64,000 nt of DNA from Primula veris (GCA_963682055.1 OY821746.1:29206481-29270480), one strand, 5' to 3'; counted from the first letter of the stretch, positions 11,529 through 22,479 are shown. A program made the numbers and translations. The notes: generated by a model from the letters alone, not told the origin.

Positions 11529-13160
11529 AATTTTGTAATATACGGTAATACTGTTTGGTTTGACAAAAACTATCATGTCCATTTTATTGTTTGGTGCTAT
11601 CTTTTTCCATGTCCAAATTTCTGAATCCGGTTCATTATCTCAGTAGTAGTTATACTCAGATTTTTTCAAAAATTTGAAGCTATTTTTTCAATTTTTCTTT
11701 TGCAAAAAATAAAATTTTCAAAGAACAAATTATAAAATAAAAAAATCAGTTTTACAAATTCTAAAACTGGGTTTTACAAACTAAAATAGTAGTAATAGAT
11801 TATATAACTTTGAAATTTTGGCATTCTTTGGGATTTTTGAAAACTTGGAAATTTGTTTACAAAAATAGTAATAAATTATATAACTAGCTTTTAGGTTTCG
11901 AAAACCCGGTTTTGGAATTTATAAATTGATTTAGCGGTTAAAATGTTTATGGATCACCAAAGTTGAAAAAGTGTGTTTTTCTCTTTATAATTCGAATTTG
12001 ATGGGTTAATTGTCTGAACATGTGGAGATAATTGTCCGATACATCAAATAAGTTAGGTGGTAAATATATTAAGAAATTTAACATCTTATTTAAATACAAA
12101 TCGTCAGTGATTTAATTTAATAAATTAGTATAAAATAATTTTCACGTGAGCAGATATCAAGTATATTTGACATGAAAAAACGAATTTAATTAAATTCGGA
12201 ATTGAAATAAAGATTTCAATTAGAGGTTTTTAGTTGGATGGACTCTAACTCTTATATGAATAAGGATTCGGTTGACAATTCAAGTTCGAATATGATAAAA
12301 TAAGTTCTATCCAATTTCAATCCTATTAGGTATCTTTTGTAACTCTATATAAACGAGTCCAAGCTTCATTCTCTATAGCATACGAAATTCGTTTCACGTA
12401 GAGACGGAGAGACAGAGAGACCACCCTCTACATAGAAGCTCGACGTTTATGATGAATACAATAGAATATCAGACATATTTACGGGGATTTTCTCCCTCTA
12501 AAACTGTGAGTTTTGTAACTATATGATAAAGAAATGAATAATTTAGATAATAAACCTACACAATTTATCATGAGATATCTGGTATTTTTCCGCTTGCTTA
12601 ATTCTTTCAAGTTAGCAGTTCACAAAATCGTACTTCTTCTACCTCTTAATTTTCTGGGGAATTACGCAATATTGAAAGTTGCTAACAGGTCAACAGCACA
12701 TATTTCATGTATATAGTTGTCCCTGTTAACTTATTATCACCACTAGAAATTTAAATAATCGTAGATTTGAAATAACGTTCTATAGTTAACTTTTGACATA
12801 CATTATTCAATATGCATCTCTCTTATAGTTGTCAATTTTTTTTGAAAATTACTATCAATTAAACAACTTCATTGCGGTTTGATCGTAAATTTGACGGATT
12901 GGATCAGTTTATCTATACTCCATTTGATTATTTTACTCATGTACTTCAATTTAATTTAAAGAAATAATCCACCACCACCAACATCCAATTTCAAAGTCAA
13001 AGAGATTATTTTTTTCTCATTCAAGATCACAATATTCTCTTTTTTTATTTCTTTTCCTCCCAATTTACTCTTATGACGTTCTAATTTCATATGGTCCTAT
13101 ACATATATACTACATGTAGAAGTTAGAACGGATATATAGGCAAAGTACATGAAAAAAGAA
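11529..13160. other. No gene seen; TATA-like motif and promoter-like GAGA tract
   Basis: AT-rich, with runs such as TTTTGAAAATTT repeats at 11,650-11,940. A TCTATATAAACGAG motif near 12,344 followed by a transcribed-looking GAGACAGAGAGACC stretch (12,400-12,425) could be a decayed LTR or promoter remnant. No partner repeat or ORF supports either reading. Confidence 0.35.
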
Positions 13161-13365
13161 AGTGCTTGTAATATATGTATATATATATAGCTTAGTTGGT
13201 CATTATTCTTTCTAGTTTTGTGTTGCCTAGTCTTTGATTGTTCAAATTTCATTTTCCAGGCTCACGTTTTTGCATTTCAGTCTAGAAGATTAGAGTTTTC
13301 TTTCTTGATTCCGCAAAAAGTTTTTTTTTTTTTTTTAAATAAAACAAGCCGGGGGGAAGGAGATC

Positions 13366-13910
13366 ATGAATCTTTCCACGGAGGATTATTCATCCAACGA
13401 GGTATCGAAACACTCGACGAGGCGACTAAGAAACAAGAGAAGAGGATCAGAACTCTAGAAACAAAATCAACACAAATCATGAACTTGTACTTCATTTTCC
13501 AAGCCTTGATCCTCCTCATCATGACATCATCATCTTCCACCTTGTCACTCAAATGCCGACACTGGTGGGTTCCTCTCTCCCTCTCTTTCATTTCGGCGGT
13601 GCTCAACTTAATATTCGTCGTGAAAAACTCGTCGAAAATAATTATTTATTGGGACGAGATCGACCAAAACAGGGCGGACCTTGGCATCATGAAATTTTAC
13701 CGGTTAACTAAAATGGAGATCGATCAGGTCCTTCCTGGGACACCGTTGGATCAGGTCGTGGTGGGGAGACACGAAAGAGAAATCGTAAGGCCGAGAGTGG
13801 GGGTGATTAGGAGGTGGAAGAGGCGTTTAACTGCTCTTTTGTATATCGGTTTGTTTATTGGATATAGTGTTGTCGTAATGTATAGTTGTTATAGGCTTCT
13901 ATGCCCTTAA
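13366..13910 (+). pseudogene. Plant-specific multi-TM membrane protein, probable -1 nt frameshift
   Basis: The main frame encodes a short heptad-like helix (TLDEATKKQEKRIRTLETK), then three hydrophobic segments: MNLYFIFQALILLIM, WWVPLSLSFISAVLNLIFVV, and near the end LYIGLFIGYSVVVMYS. The protein ends at Pro-stop (13,908-13,910). I recognise the architecture as an uncharacterised plant membrane-protein type, but no function. The only ATG upstream in this frame is at 13,218, across a 17-T run, and looks wrong. The ATG at 13,366 opens a plausible N-terminus (MNLSTEDYSSNEVSK) in the +1 frame, which would join the main frame if one A were added in the AAA at 13,408-13,410. This is either a pseudogene or a sequencing error. 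A TATA-like tract lies near 13,180. Confidence 0.6.
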
Positions 13911-14279
13911 TTAATTTTTTACTAGTCTAGAAATATATTTACTGTTTTGTATGTTGTTATATAGAAAGTGAGGTCTTCAAAATTTCAGGTGTCTAAACTG
14001 AGTTTGAAATATCAGGCCCATAATTTTATTTTATTTATCAAAATGAATTTTGAAACCATAAAGGTTTAGATTGATAGTGGTAGTTCACAATCTCAACTAC
14101 GAGCTGGTCTATGGGGTTAATTTTGGAAAATTACTACAATAAGGACAACTGAAACTCCATACATAACACTAACAATGATAGAAACGATAACGGAAGAGTT
14201 ATTTAATCAGAATAAATTATTTGCACCTAAATTATAGTCTATGTTGATAATAAAATTACAATACACTCCGTATTGATGC

Positions 14280-14460
14280 AAGCGAATAATATTTAAAATT
14301 ATGAATGGATAAAAAATCTGTAAATCCAACCCGTACAGATTGAAGCGGGTTGAGTATCCAAAAAAAGTCAATCCGTCCCGTCCCAACCCGTTATATATTT
14401 TACGGGTTGGGTTAGTGTTGAGATTACCAAACCGCGGGTTAATCCATCTCAACCTGTTTT
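14280..14460. repeat. AACCCG / GGGTTGGG low-complexity repeat
   Basis: Runs of AACCCGT and CGGGTTGGG resemble the (GGGTTGGGTC)n-type dispersed repeats of plant nonautonomous DNA elements. The same type of sequence resumes at 16,596-16,720, on the other side of the solo-LTR-like element, so that element probably inserted into this older repeat. Confidence 0.5.
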
Positions 14461-15247
14461 AACCCGCAATATATATAAAAATATAAATATATTTGTATAT
14501 ACATTGTGTGTATTTAAAGATACCAACCTCCCGGTCTTATTGTATTTTAGTTTTGTTACTTGTTCGTGAATGTTATAAATGTATTATGATGGGTTTTAAT
14601 TTTTATTTATTTTTGAAACATACAATTTATTTTAAAATTTAGGTTAATTGTGCTAACTATGAAAAATAAAGGAACAAAATTTTTTTTATGAAACAGCCCG
14701 CCCCAACCCATATTTTTTTTTTGTGGGTTGGGTTTGTCACGCCCCAAAATCCGAAAAACACAGATATCGAGGCATGACCCTTTTTAAACAAAAGAAAAGA
14801 GAACCTGTTGATACGAAATTGAAATTTTTAAAAGAAAACGCTAGCGAGCTAAAGGAACAATTAAACAATTTAATAAAAGTGTTTGCCAAACGCGGCTACA
14901 AGACGAGATAAAATAAACGAATGTAAATTGCCCGTAGGCTACAACCTCAAAATATAAGATAAATGAAAAGAAAGCGTAAGCCCCAACCCATGATGTTGCA
15001 AAGCAACAGCTCTTATCCAAACATGCCGACCTATGTGGTACCTGAAATACAAAATTGTAATGGTAAGTCCCACGCACATAACTAGACGGGACGGCACCAC
15101 AAAATACCGTCACTCCATCCCAGAAATGCAAGAGCTCACAAATTCTACAACTACGATAATCGACGTATAAAAAGAAATATAATGACATTCTATAACGGGA
15201 TAAATTAAATAAATTAAATAACATCAACACACATCTATAGCATACAT

Positions 15248-15635
15248 GGACCTCTCACGCCACCTACCCCAGTCCGTAAGGTAGGTCATTCCCTATCCCT
15301 TCGGCCGTCTTATGTCCCCGGAATTAGAGAGAGACATAGACCATTGCAACATAAAAGTAGATTTATAGTTCGCACTTGGACCTCTCACGCCACTCGTCCC
15401 AGTTCGTAAGACGAGTCATTCCCTATCCTTTCGGCCGTCTTATGTCCCCGGAATTAGGGAGAGACATAGACCATTGCTAACATAAAAGTAAATATAGTGC
15501 ACACTGGGACCTCTCACGCCACTCGCCCCAGTCCGTAAGACGAGTCATTCCCTATCCCCTCGGCCGTCTTCTGTCCCCGGAATTAGGGAGAGACAGAGAC
15601 CATTGCCACTACAGCTAAATCACAAGGCCTCGGCC
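15248..15635. repeat. 130-bp tandem repeat, three units
   Basis: Units start at GGACCTCTCACGCC at 15,248, 15,378 and 15,507 (periods 130 and 129). Each contains CCAGT.CGTAAG, TTCGGCCGTCTT.TGTCCCCGG and GAGAGACA.AGACCATTGC. Identity between units is high. They lie inside the solo-LTR-like element, so they are probably LTR-internal subrepeats rather than a genomic satellite. Confidence 0.85.
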
Positions 15636-15745
15636 AATAATATAAAATCATTCAATTAACACAATCTCATACGTATAAATATTAAGGCCTCGGCCAATAA
15701 TATTATACTATTCAAATAACACAAACTCATACGTCACTTAACGTA
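15625..15745. repeat. 62-bp tandem duplication
   Basis: Two adjacent units begin GGCCTCGGCCAATAATAT at about 15,625 and 15,687 and continue through CATACGT. They follow directly after the 130-bp repeats inside the same element. Confidence 0.75.
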
Positions 15746-16667
15746 ATACAACATAACCCAAAAGCATAGGTGCTAGATTCACAACTAGCCAAACAAGTCT
15801 AATCAACATAAAAACTCATTCAAGCATTTTAACAAACACCTTGTAAGCATAAACTACAATTCATCTTTATTTCACAATAAATTACCCAATTTATCAACAA
15901 TTATAATAACACAATATCAATACATAAAGACATGCAAACTCATCCATATTCTCATTAATCCGAAATTAACACGACTAAATCCTCAATTTCTCCAATTCAA
16001 ATAAGTGAATTAAACATATAACAACTAAACCCAATTAATAATTTATAAACCTAATTAAGATAAAAGGCATAAACCACCAATTTCTAATAAACGCAAAATC
16101 AAATCCTAACATACACCATCGTCTAGTCGCAATGGATAACCCCCGTTACCTTAGAGCGTAGAGGAGATGCTTCCGGTAAGAACCCGCTAATGGTGGCTTC
16201 CTCTTCTTCTTCTTCTTTCTTTTTCTCTCGGTATCTCTCTTCTTACTTGTTTTTACTGTTTTTAGGTTTTGAAAGTGGCTGAAAAGTGTTTAGAAAAACT
16301 GTTTTGATATAGTTTGTAGTAATGAACTATTTGGTCCCCAAAATTCTAAAAGTTAACTTTAAATCCAAAAATATTGTTTTACTACTAAAAAATAACAAAT
16401 ATTTAGAAACAAAACAATTGGGTCCTTTTTATTTATAAAATTAGTAACAAGTTTTAAAAATAAAGCTTTTCGGAAGAGTTTCGGTTTTTGGCTAAAAATT
16501 AGTCGAGTGACCGGTTTTTGGTAAAATTTGAATAAAACACTTTTGGATAAATAAATTCCTAATTAAAAACACTTATAAAAATACGGGATGTTACAGGGTT
16601 GGGTCGGGTTGATGTTTTAATTGTAACGAGTTGAGTTGTGATTTAAATTTAACCAATTCACCCCGCG

Positions 16668-16909
16668 ATTTATTTTACGTGTTAGGTTAGAGTGAGTTCA
16701 TTAATCCGTCCCGCCCCATGCCCACCACTATTCAAAATGTTCATGAGGGGACCGGTTCCAAAAAGCATATAAAAACAAAAACTGAAAAAATTAATAATGA
16801 TTTACGTATTGGGTTAGAGTTGAGCTCATTAATCTGTCCCGTTCAAAATGTTCCTGAAGGGACCAGTTCCAAAAAGAATATAAAAACAAAAACTGAAAAA
16901 ATTAATAAT
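16668..16909. repeat. About 120-bp tandem duplication beside tRNA-Gly
   Basis: The stretch from TTTACGTGTTAGG through AAAACTGAAAAAATTAATAATG is repeated: unit 1 about 16,672-16,800, unit 2 about 16,801-16,909. The second copy abuts the tRNA-Gly gene and supplies its T-run terminator on the minus strand. Confidence 0.7.
16896..16901 (-). terminator. Pol III terminator of tRNA-Gly
   Basis: Six Ts on the minus strand, about 8 bases after the tRNA 3' end, match the standard RNA polymerase III stop signal. Confidence 0.75.
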
Positions 16910-16980
16910 GCGTCTGCCGGGAGTCGAACCCGGATCTATTGCTTGGAAGGCAATTATCCTAACCGTTGGACTACAGACGC
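16910..16980 (-). tRNA. tRNA-Gly (anticodon UCC)
   Basis: On the minus strand the 71-nt sequence folds as a standard cloverleaf. The acceptor stem is GCGTCTG paired with CAGACGC, the D-arm is TAGTCCAACGGTTAGGATAA, the anticodon stem is ATTGC/GCAAT around loop CTTCCAA, and the T-arm is CCGGG-TTCGACT-CCCGG. The anticodon TCC reads GGA glycine codons. The A box and B box (GGTTCGACTCC) are intact, so it looks functional. CCA is not encoded, as expected for a nuclear tRNA. Confidence 0.93.
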
Positions 16981-17421
16981 TAGTTGGCAATTTTATGTTC
17001 AATATTTTAGAATTTTTTTTTCATTTATTCACGTTTCATGATCGCATTTCGCTTTTCGCTTTTCGCTTCCATTTATGGTAACTTAATGCTTCAAATCGAC
17101 AATTCTCATAGTATATTTTATATTTTTTCACGTTTCACACTAGTGTTTGACTTCCATTCGTGGTAACTATGCTTCGAACCGATAACGTTCATATTTTTTC
17201 AAATATGTAAAGATTGATAATACCTAAAAATAAATAGAAAAAATGAGTGCGTTCGAAGGAGGGTTTTCGTTTCTCATTTGTCATCATTTCACGTGCAATA
17301 TTTTAGATTTTTTTCATTTATTCACGTTTCATGGTGGCATTTCGCTTCCATATGTAATATAACTAATTCTTCGAACCGGCAACATTAGTATAATTTAAAA
17401 AAATTAGCGATTTGGATAGTA

Positions 17422-17439
17422 CAAAAAAAAAAAAAAAAA
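17422..17439 (-). terminator. Pol III T-run after tRNA-Asn
   Basis: A run of about 17 Ts on the minus strand starts three bases after the tRNA-Asn-like 3' end. It would terminate Pol III, though it could also be an A-tract acquired independently. Confidence 0.55.
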
Positions 17440-17442
17440 TTC

Positions 17443-17518
17443 GCTAGAAGAAGGAGGGGTCGAACCTCCGACTTTGTGGTTAACAGCAACACGCTCTAAC
17501 CAACTGAGCTATTCTAGC
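17443..17518 (-). tRNA. tRNA-Asn-like (anticodon GUU), probably degenerate
   Basis: On the minus strand the acceptor stem is GCTAGAA/TTCTAGC, the D-arm is intact, the anticodon loop CTGTTAA gives GUU (Asn), and the T-arm is GGAGG-TTCGACC-CCTCC. Two defects stand out. The anticodon stem TGTTG/CCACA has a T-C mismatch where the usual gene has a G-C pair. Three extra bases (TTC, looking like a slip duplication) sit between the T-arm and the acceptor strand. These argue for a pseudogene, although the internal promoter boxes are present. Confidence 0.8.
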
Positions 17519-18211
17519 TGATATTTATTTTGTTCGATAAGTTTTATGATAAATGAATAACATACCATAATAGTTATCTTAACGAGCAGGAGTACAATTT
17601 ATGCCAAAGAATGCAGCAGATGAATCATAAATATGTAGAAGCAGACGATAAAATACAGTGATAATTAATATGATGATATTATCTCATTCTAGGAAGAATA
17701 CATGGATGTCAAGTACCTGCATTTCATCTTATATTCTTAATTTAACAGTCCGTATATTATAGTCACTTGATACCAATGATTTATACTTGTTTCTTCTATT
17801 TCTTGTATAAAAACTACATGCATGTTCTTAGCCTATGCCTATCCATACCCAGCAGCAATCAATTAGTTCGACCATCATTTTGACTGTTTTTATTTGTGCA
17901 GTACCAACAGTACTTTTGATTAACGCGAGACGTATTAGCTTCGAAGCACCACGTTCAAACAGACAATCTCATAAACGTCTGAACCTTTACACAGTTATCC
18001 GTATATACTCATGCAAATATATGATCTCAAAATAAGGAAAAAAGGGTGATAGAAGTAATTATGTCTTTTGCAATATATTTGGTGGTTTGCTTCAATTCTA
18101 TTAGAAGATTGATATATACGCTCTAAAAAACCTTGCTCAGATACGATAGAAGATTAATATTATCAAATATTCTCTATATATCAATCTTCAAATAAATTCT
18201 TTGAACGGAAC

Positions 18212-18230
18212 AAAAGAATACTTCTATTTA
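18212..18230 (+). repeat. LINE-2 target-site duplication (left)
   Basis: AAAAGAATACTTCTATTTA occurs here and at 32,517-32,535 just after the LINE-2 A-tail. The 19-bp identity defines both ends of LINE-2. Confidence 0.92.
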
Positions 18231-18934
18231 TTGATTGCTGTGATATAATAAAAATGAATCTGATTACAGCCGTACAAACCATCCTTAAAGGTAAATCTCT
18301 CCCCACTGCTGTATTCTCTGCTCTTTCAGTGCTCATTCCTAAGATTGATAATCCAATTAATTTTTTTCAGTTTAAGCCCGTTATCCTGTGCCAGGTTTTT
18401 GTATAAAATTATCTCTAAAATCACCACTACTATACTTGATAAAACTTTCTTTAGAATCATTTCTTCTAATCAGAGTGGCTTTGTGGAAGGCAGAATTATA
18501 ACTGATGTTATTCTCTTATCTCAAGAATTGCTTAAATATCTAGGGGATACTAGTGCTAGAGGGGAAAATGCAGTTTTTAAGTAACACATGGCTAAAGCTT
18601 TTGATACTCTCATTTGGAATTTTTTAAGCAAGACACTTAGTGCCTTTGGTTTTAACCTCAATTGGATTGATTTTGTGCTTAAGTGTGTAACCAATGCTAA
18701 TTATTCAGTCTGTATTAATGGGACTACCTCTGTTTTCTTTTCTTTTTGAAGAGGGTTAAAGTAAGGGCACCCCCTTTCTCCTCTTCTTTTTATTATTGCT
18801 GAAAAAGTTCTAAATTGTGGTATGTCTAGTCTTACAAATAGTGGCACTCTCACCCCTTACAAAACTTCTATTAATGTGGCTCCAATCTCTCACATTCTTT
18901 TTGCAGATGACGTGCTCATTTTTGCTAATGGTAC
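18231..18934 (+). pseudogene. LINE-2 reverse transcriptase, upstream part
   Basis: Frames here carry LIPKID (18,345 region), then ISSNQSGFVEGRIITDVILLSQELL, a DMAKAFDTL-like palm segment (18,590), a RGLK-stop-GHP version of the usual RQGDP box (18,750), and SHILFADDVLIFANGT at 18,885-18,930. The last is the catalytic FADD motif. Frameshifts and stops (near 18,583, 18,748 and 18,763) break it. The copia LTR begins five bases after this point. Confidence 0.85.
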
Positions 18935-20196
18935 TGAAATTCCTATCCGTTGTTCTAGATGCAGTTTTGCAATAAGGTTCCAAGTGGGGTTGGAACTGCA
19001 GTTTGAATCAAGTGTATAAGGTTTCAAGTGAGGTTGGAACTGCAGTTGGAACCAAGTGTATTAATGGACAGAAACTGTTTTAAAATTAAATGTACTTGGA
19101 AATAATTCACACGCACATTTAACAACGGAGTTCACCTAACTAGGCTACGTCTCCGGGGCACTTACCCAGATTATGATATTATAAAAAGCTTACAATATAT
19201 GACTCAAGTCTTAATGAAAAACTTAGACTCCCTCTATGTTTTTCTGCCTATCACTATATTGCTCCTACTCTATAACTATCACTTATAAATCAATGGCATC
19301 CCACCATTGTTTTTCTTTTTAAAGCTCACGTGTATTCTCTCTAGAAAATAAGTTCTTTATAATTTAGAACACACAACTTTACAAGCTTAAGTTACTAAGT
19401 ATATAAACAAGTAAAAACAATCTTCTATCTTCAATATCTTTTGATTGCTTTTGACTTGGTTGATTAGCTTCAATCTCTCCAAGTATCACGAGATTCTTCA
19501 GCATGGATTGACTCTAATCATCTTTGATTAACACCTGTTTAGTAACACACTTGAAAGTAGGAGTTAATCTTTTCCTTTGAAAGGAAACATATAAAGATAT
19601 GATCTCTTAAAGATAATATCTTTTCATAAACATATGAAACATTTAACTCCACATATCAATCAATCTTTATACATATCTTTACTGAATATTATAAGAATCA
19701 AAAGATTGAATCAAGTGATAAGGACAAGCATAAGAATAGAGATATATAAATTAAAAGGAAACATAACCTTATAAACTAATCTCTTTATATCTTTTATAAA
19801 CATCTTTCCTTAACACATTAGTATTCTCAATAAACACATATACACGTTTAAGACCTTATGAGAATATATCCTACATACTTTAAAACAAATGATTAGCATT
19901 AAACAATTAGTAATGTAGAATAATGAAACAAGACAGAATTCTGTTTTAACAGCAGGTTGAACTGTGGTTGCAACTGAGGTTGCAACTGGTACTTGAAACC
20001 TGTCACCACAGGTTGTAACTAAGGTTGCAACCAGTACTTGAAACCTAATACAACTAACTTAGTAGGTTGTAACTGAGGTTGCAACTGGTACTTGGAACCT
20101 GTCAATCCTGTCTTAGTTATTAATAACAGTTAGGATTTATTTAGTAAAAACCAATAGACAATTAACAATATTTAGACCAGAAATCTGGTCCTAACA
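18935..20196 (-). repeat. Sirevirus 3' LTR
   Basis: 1,262 bp, same length as and apparently identical to 27,872-29,133. On the minus strand it starts TGTTAGGACCAGATTTCTGGTC, which includes a perfect GACCAGA/TCTGGTC inverted repeat. It carries two clusters of the GGTTGCAACTGAGG motif (18,976-19,057 and 19,951-20,098). Confidence 0.95.
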
Positions 20197-20208
20197 ATCT
20201 CCCCCTTT
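20197..20208 (-). other. Sirevirus polypurine tract
   Basis: AAAGGGGGAGAT on the minus strand lies immediately upstream of the 3' LTR. This is the expected primer site for plus-strand DNA synthesis. Confidence 0.9.
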
Positions 20209-20563
20209 GTCATTGGTTTTGACAAATCAATAAAGTTTGTAAATCATCCCAACCACCTGCAAATTCCATATCAGTAAGCTCCCCCTGTATGTTAGAATTG
20301 CAGGCAAAATATATAAGCACAATGTATGTGCACACAATTAGTTTTCAGACCTGTTTCAAGTTTAAAGCTTTCATACTTCAACAAGATATCAAGATATTTG
20401 CAGAAAGAAATTGCAGAATGATTAAAGCCAGGCATAAACTTGTCTTAATACAGCAGAATTGAAAAACAGATTAAAGTCTTGAAAACATCAAAATGAAACA
20501 AAACATAAAACAAAAGCATAAACTTCAAACTTCACTCCCCCTATTTGTCAGCAACCAATGGAA

Positions 20564-21850
20564 TTAGTCACTTGGAATATCACATTGTGGGGGTCTTTCT
20601 CTTAGAGGATTCTGCCTGACCACTTCTTCATCTTCTTCATTGTCATCCTCACTGCTGATTGAGACACCATCACTATCATCATCATCCTCACTCTCAATAA
20701 TGTCCACCAGCAGCTTATTGATTTGATAATCATCAGCATCCAATTCAGCTCTCCTTTCTTGATTATAAGCCAGCTTCTGGAGTAAGTACCACTTTACTCC
20801 TTTCTTCTTTGCTGAAGGAGCAGATGAAGGTTCTTCTTCCTTTTCTTTCCCTTTGTCCCCAGAAATGTCATTGACATGTCCTTCCTTCAGTAGTTTGGCA
20901 GAAATATAAAGAGCAGAGGGACAATCTGTGATTGGTTCATGAGTGATACTAATGGGAGAATCTCTATGCATAGAAGAGACTTGGCCCAGAAGTAGACTAG
21001 ATATGAGGCAAGGGAAAGGAAGCAGAATGGAAGGTGAATTATCATCACTAAATTCCTTTATAAGATTAAAAATATGAAGGCCAAGGTTGATGGGTAGTGA
21101 AGACATAATCCTGTATAGAAAAATAGCCATATCTTTGTTGACTTTGGAAGATTGTTTGGTGGGTGTCCAGTTAAACCTAGCAATTTTGTGCAACACAGCA
21201 GCACTTAATGTGAGAGAGGATGTTTTGATGGAATGACCATCAAACCTATTGTTCTTTCCAGTTAGAATTAAAGCTAGAATTTCTAAATCTGGTTCAGCAT
21301 TGTTGTCTATAGTAGGACTGGGACAACACAGATAGTCATTAATCAACTTAGGTGTGAAATCCAAAGTTACACCTCTCAAAAACACTCTTCCATACTTAGG
21401 ATTACCCTCTTCAAAGACACCACTGCTTAAATTGGAATAGAATTCTTTAACAACAGCAGGGTAATAGGAGTCTGCATAACAAACAGTTTTGGCTAATCCA
21501 ACAGCAGAGAGTAATTTCTCAACATACACCTGTATGTGAGGATAGCTAACTAAATTGAGCCTTCTTTCACACAGAATTTCTTTACTAGCCATTCCTCTAA
21601 ACCTCCTATATGTTGTCCTACTCCAGAAACGAGGATCAACATTATTGTTTGTTGGAACATACTCAAACTTAGCAGTAACAGGGTCATTATCAAAATTCCT
21701 TCTAGCACGCTTCTTAGTGCGCTTAATTTTGGGAGAGGAAGACTCACTTACCTTTGATTTGGAACCTTGACGTGATGGAGATTTATTCATAAAATCTCTG
21801 AGGGTGCAATCATCATCAGAATTGGGGTTTTTAGAAGGGATTGATGACAT
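20564..21850 (-). CDS. Sirevirus ORF3: putative plant transposon / env-position protein
   Basis: This intact 428-codon ORF lies between pol and the 3' LTR, where Sireviruses carry an envelope-like gene. It is Ser/Lys-rich with a basic stretch (KIKRTKKRARR, residues ~42-52). A central region (~60-260) matches the type annotated as putative plant transposon protein domain (FYSNL...GRVFLRGVTLDFTPKLINDYL). A lysine-rich segment and a very acidic C-terminus (SEDDDDSD...EDDNEEDEEVV) follow. I see no signal peptide or clear single-pass anchor, so an envelope role is not supported by sequence. The basic patch suggests a nuclear or nucleic-acid link (inference). A GTTGCAAC motif lies directly before the ATG. 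Confidence 0.85.
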   Translation of the reverse strand: MSSIPSKNPNSDDDCTLRDFMNKSPSRQGSKSKVSESSSPKIKRTKKRARRNFDNDPVTAKFEYVPTNNNVDPRFWSRTTYRRFRGMASKEILCERRLNLVSYPHIQVYVEKLLSAVGLAKTVCYADSYYPAVVKEFYSNLSSGVFEEGNPKYGRVFLRGVTLDFTPKLINDYLCCPSPTIDNNAEPDLEILALILTGKNNRFDGHSIKTSSLTLSAAVLHKIARFNWTPTKQSSKVNKDMAIFLYRIMSSLPINLGLHIFNLIKEFSDDNSPSILLPFPCLISSLLLGQVSSMHRDSPISITHEPITDCPSALYISAKLLKEGHVNDISGDKGKEKEEEPSSAPSAKKKGVKWYLLQKLAYNQERRAELDADDYQINKLLVDIIESEDDDDSDGVSISSEDDNEEDEEVVRQNPLRERPPQCDIPSD

Positions 21851-22479
21851 GGTTGCAACTGGGGTTAGAACCTTACTTAGAACCTTGCAGTGGGTTTCTA
21901 CAGCAAGCCTAGGGTTTTACAGAGATGAGAGAGAGAGAGTTATTCTGTAAAAAGTAATTGATTTTGGATAGTAAAAAGATGTTTGTATAAATAGCAATAA
22001 AGACCATATCTTTTTGAAATTGGAAATAGATACATGCAAATCAATTAAGCAGCAAATTTAGGCTTAAACATAGGAAGTATTTAATCAACAGATTTTAAAA
22101 GAAAATCATACTAAGATTACGCAAGAAACAGTTGGCAATAAGATAACTTCAGCCAATTAAACAGATAAACATTCCTTTTTCAAAACAGATTCATCCAAAA
22201 TTTGAAAAATCAAACATTGAAGCTTTAAGGAAATTTGACTTGGTTCAAGATAAAAACAAAACTTAAACAGATATCTAGCTTTTAGGAGAACAAAAGAAAT
22301 CTAGCAATTTACTCACGAAAATATGTTTATCAAAGAATAACACTAATAAAGATTAAATTTTAGGAGCTTAAAATGAGCAAATCCGTTTTTATTTCTACAC
22401 AAAAACTAGTTTGATGACCTCAGCAAGGAAAGAGTATAAGTGATGTCAAAATTTTACAAGACTTTGTCTTGACAGCTAT

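Larger units (their letters stand above)
14735..16595. mobile_element. Solo LTR-like element, 1.86 kb
   Basis: The segment starts TGTCACGCCCC and ends GGGATGTTACA, has TGT...ACA termini, and is flanked by the 5-bp repeat GGGTT (14,730-14,734 and 16,596-16,600). That fits a solo LTR left by LTR-LTR recombination, probably of a Ty3/gypsy element. The flanking match can be read as 9 bp (GGGTTGGGT), which would instead suggest a Mutator-like element with weak terminal inverted repeats. No coding capacity is seen. It contains tandem repeats at 15,248-15,635 and 15,625-15,745. Confidence 0.6.

Noticed and set aside
13218..13365. In-frame ATG at 13,218 as the start of the membrane protein
   Set aside because: The N-terminal extension crosses a 17-T run and looks like leader sequence; a more sensible start lies at 13,366 in a frame one base off.
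15248..15635. CRISPR-like regular repeats
   Set aside because: Units are 130 bp, adjacent, without spacers, in a plant genome; this is an LTR-internal tandem repeat.
14735..16595. Mutator-like element with 9-bp TSD
   Set aside because: Not excluded, but the terminal inverted repeats are weak and the 9-bp match can arise from the GGGTTGGG repeat target. TG...CA ends with an exact 5-bp repeat favour a solo LTR.
17835..18035. 66-aa open frame
   Set aside because: It has a hydrophobic N-terminus but no domain, codon bias, or splice or promoter context that I can recognise.
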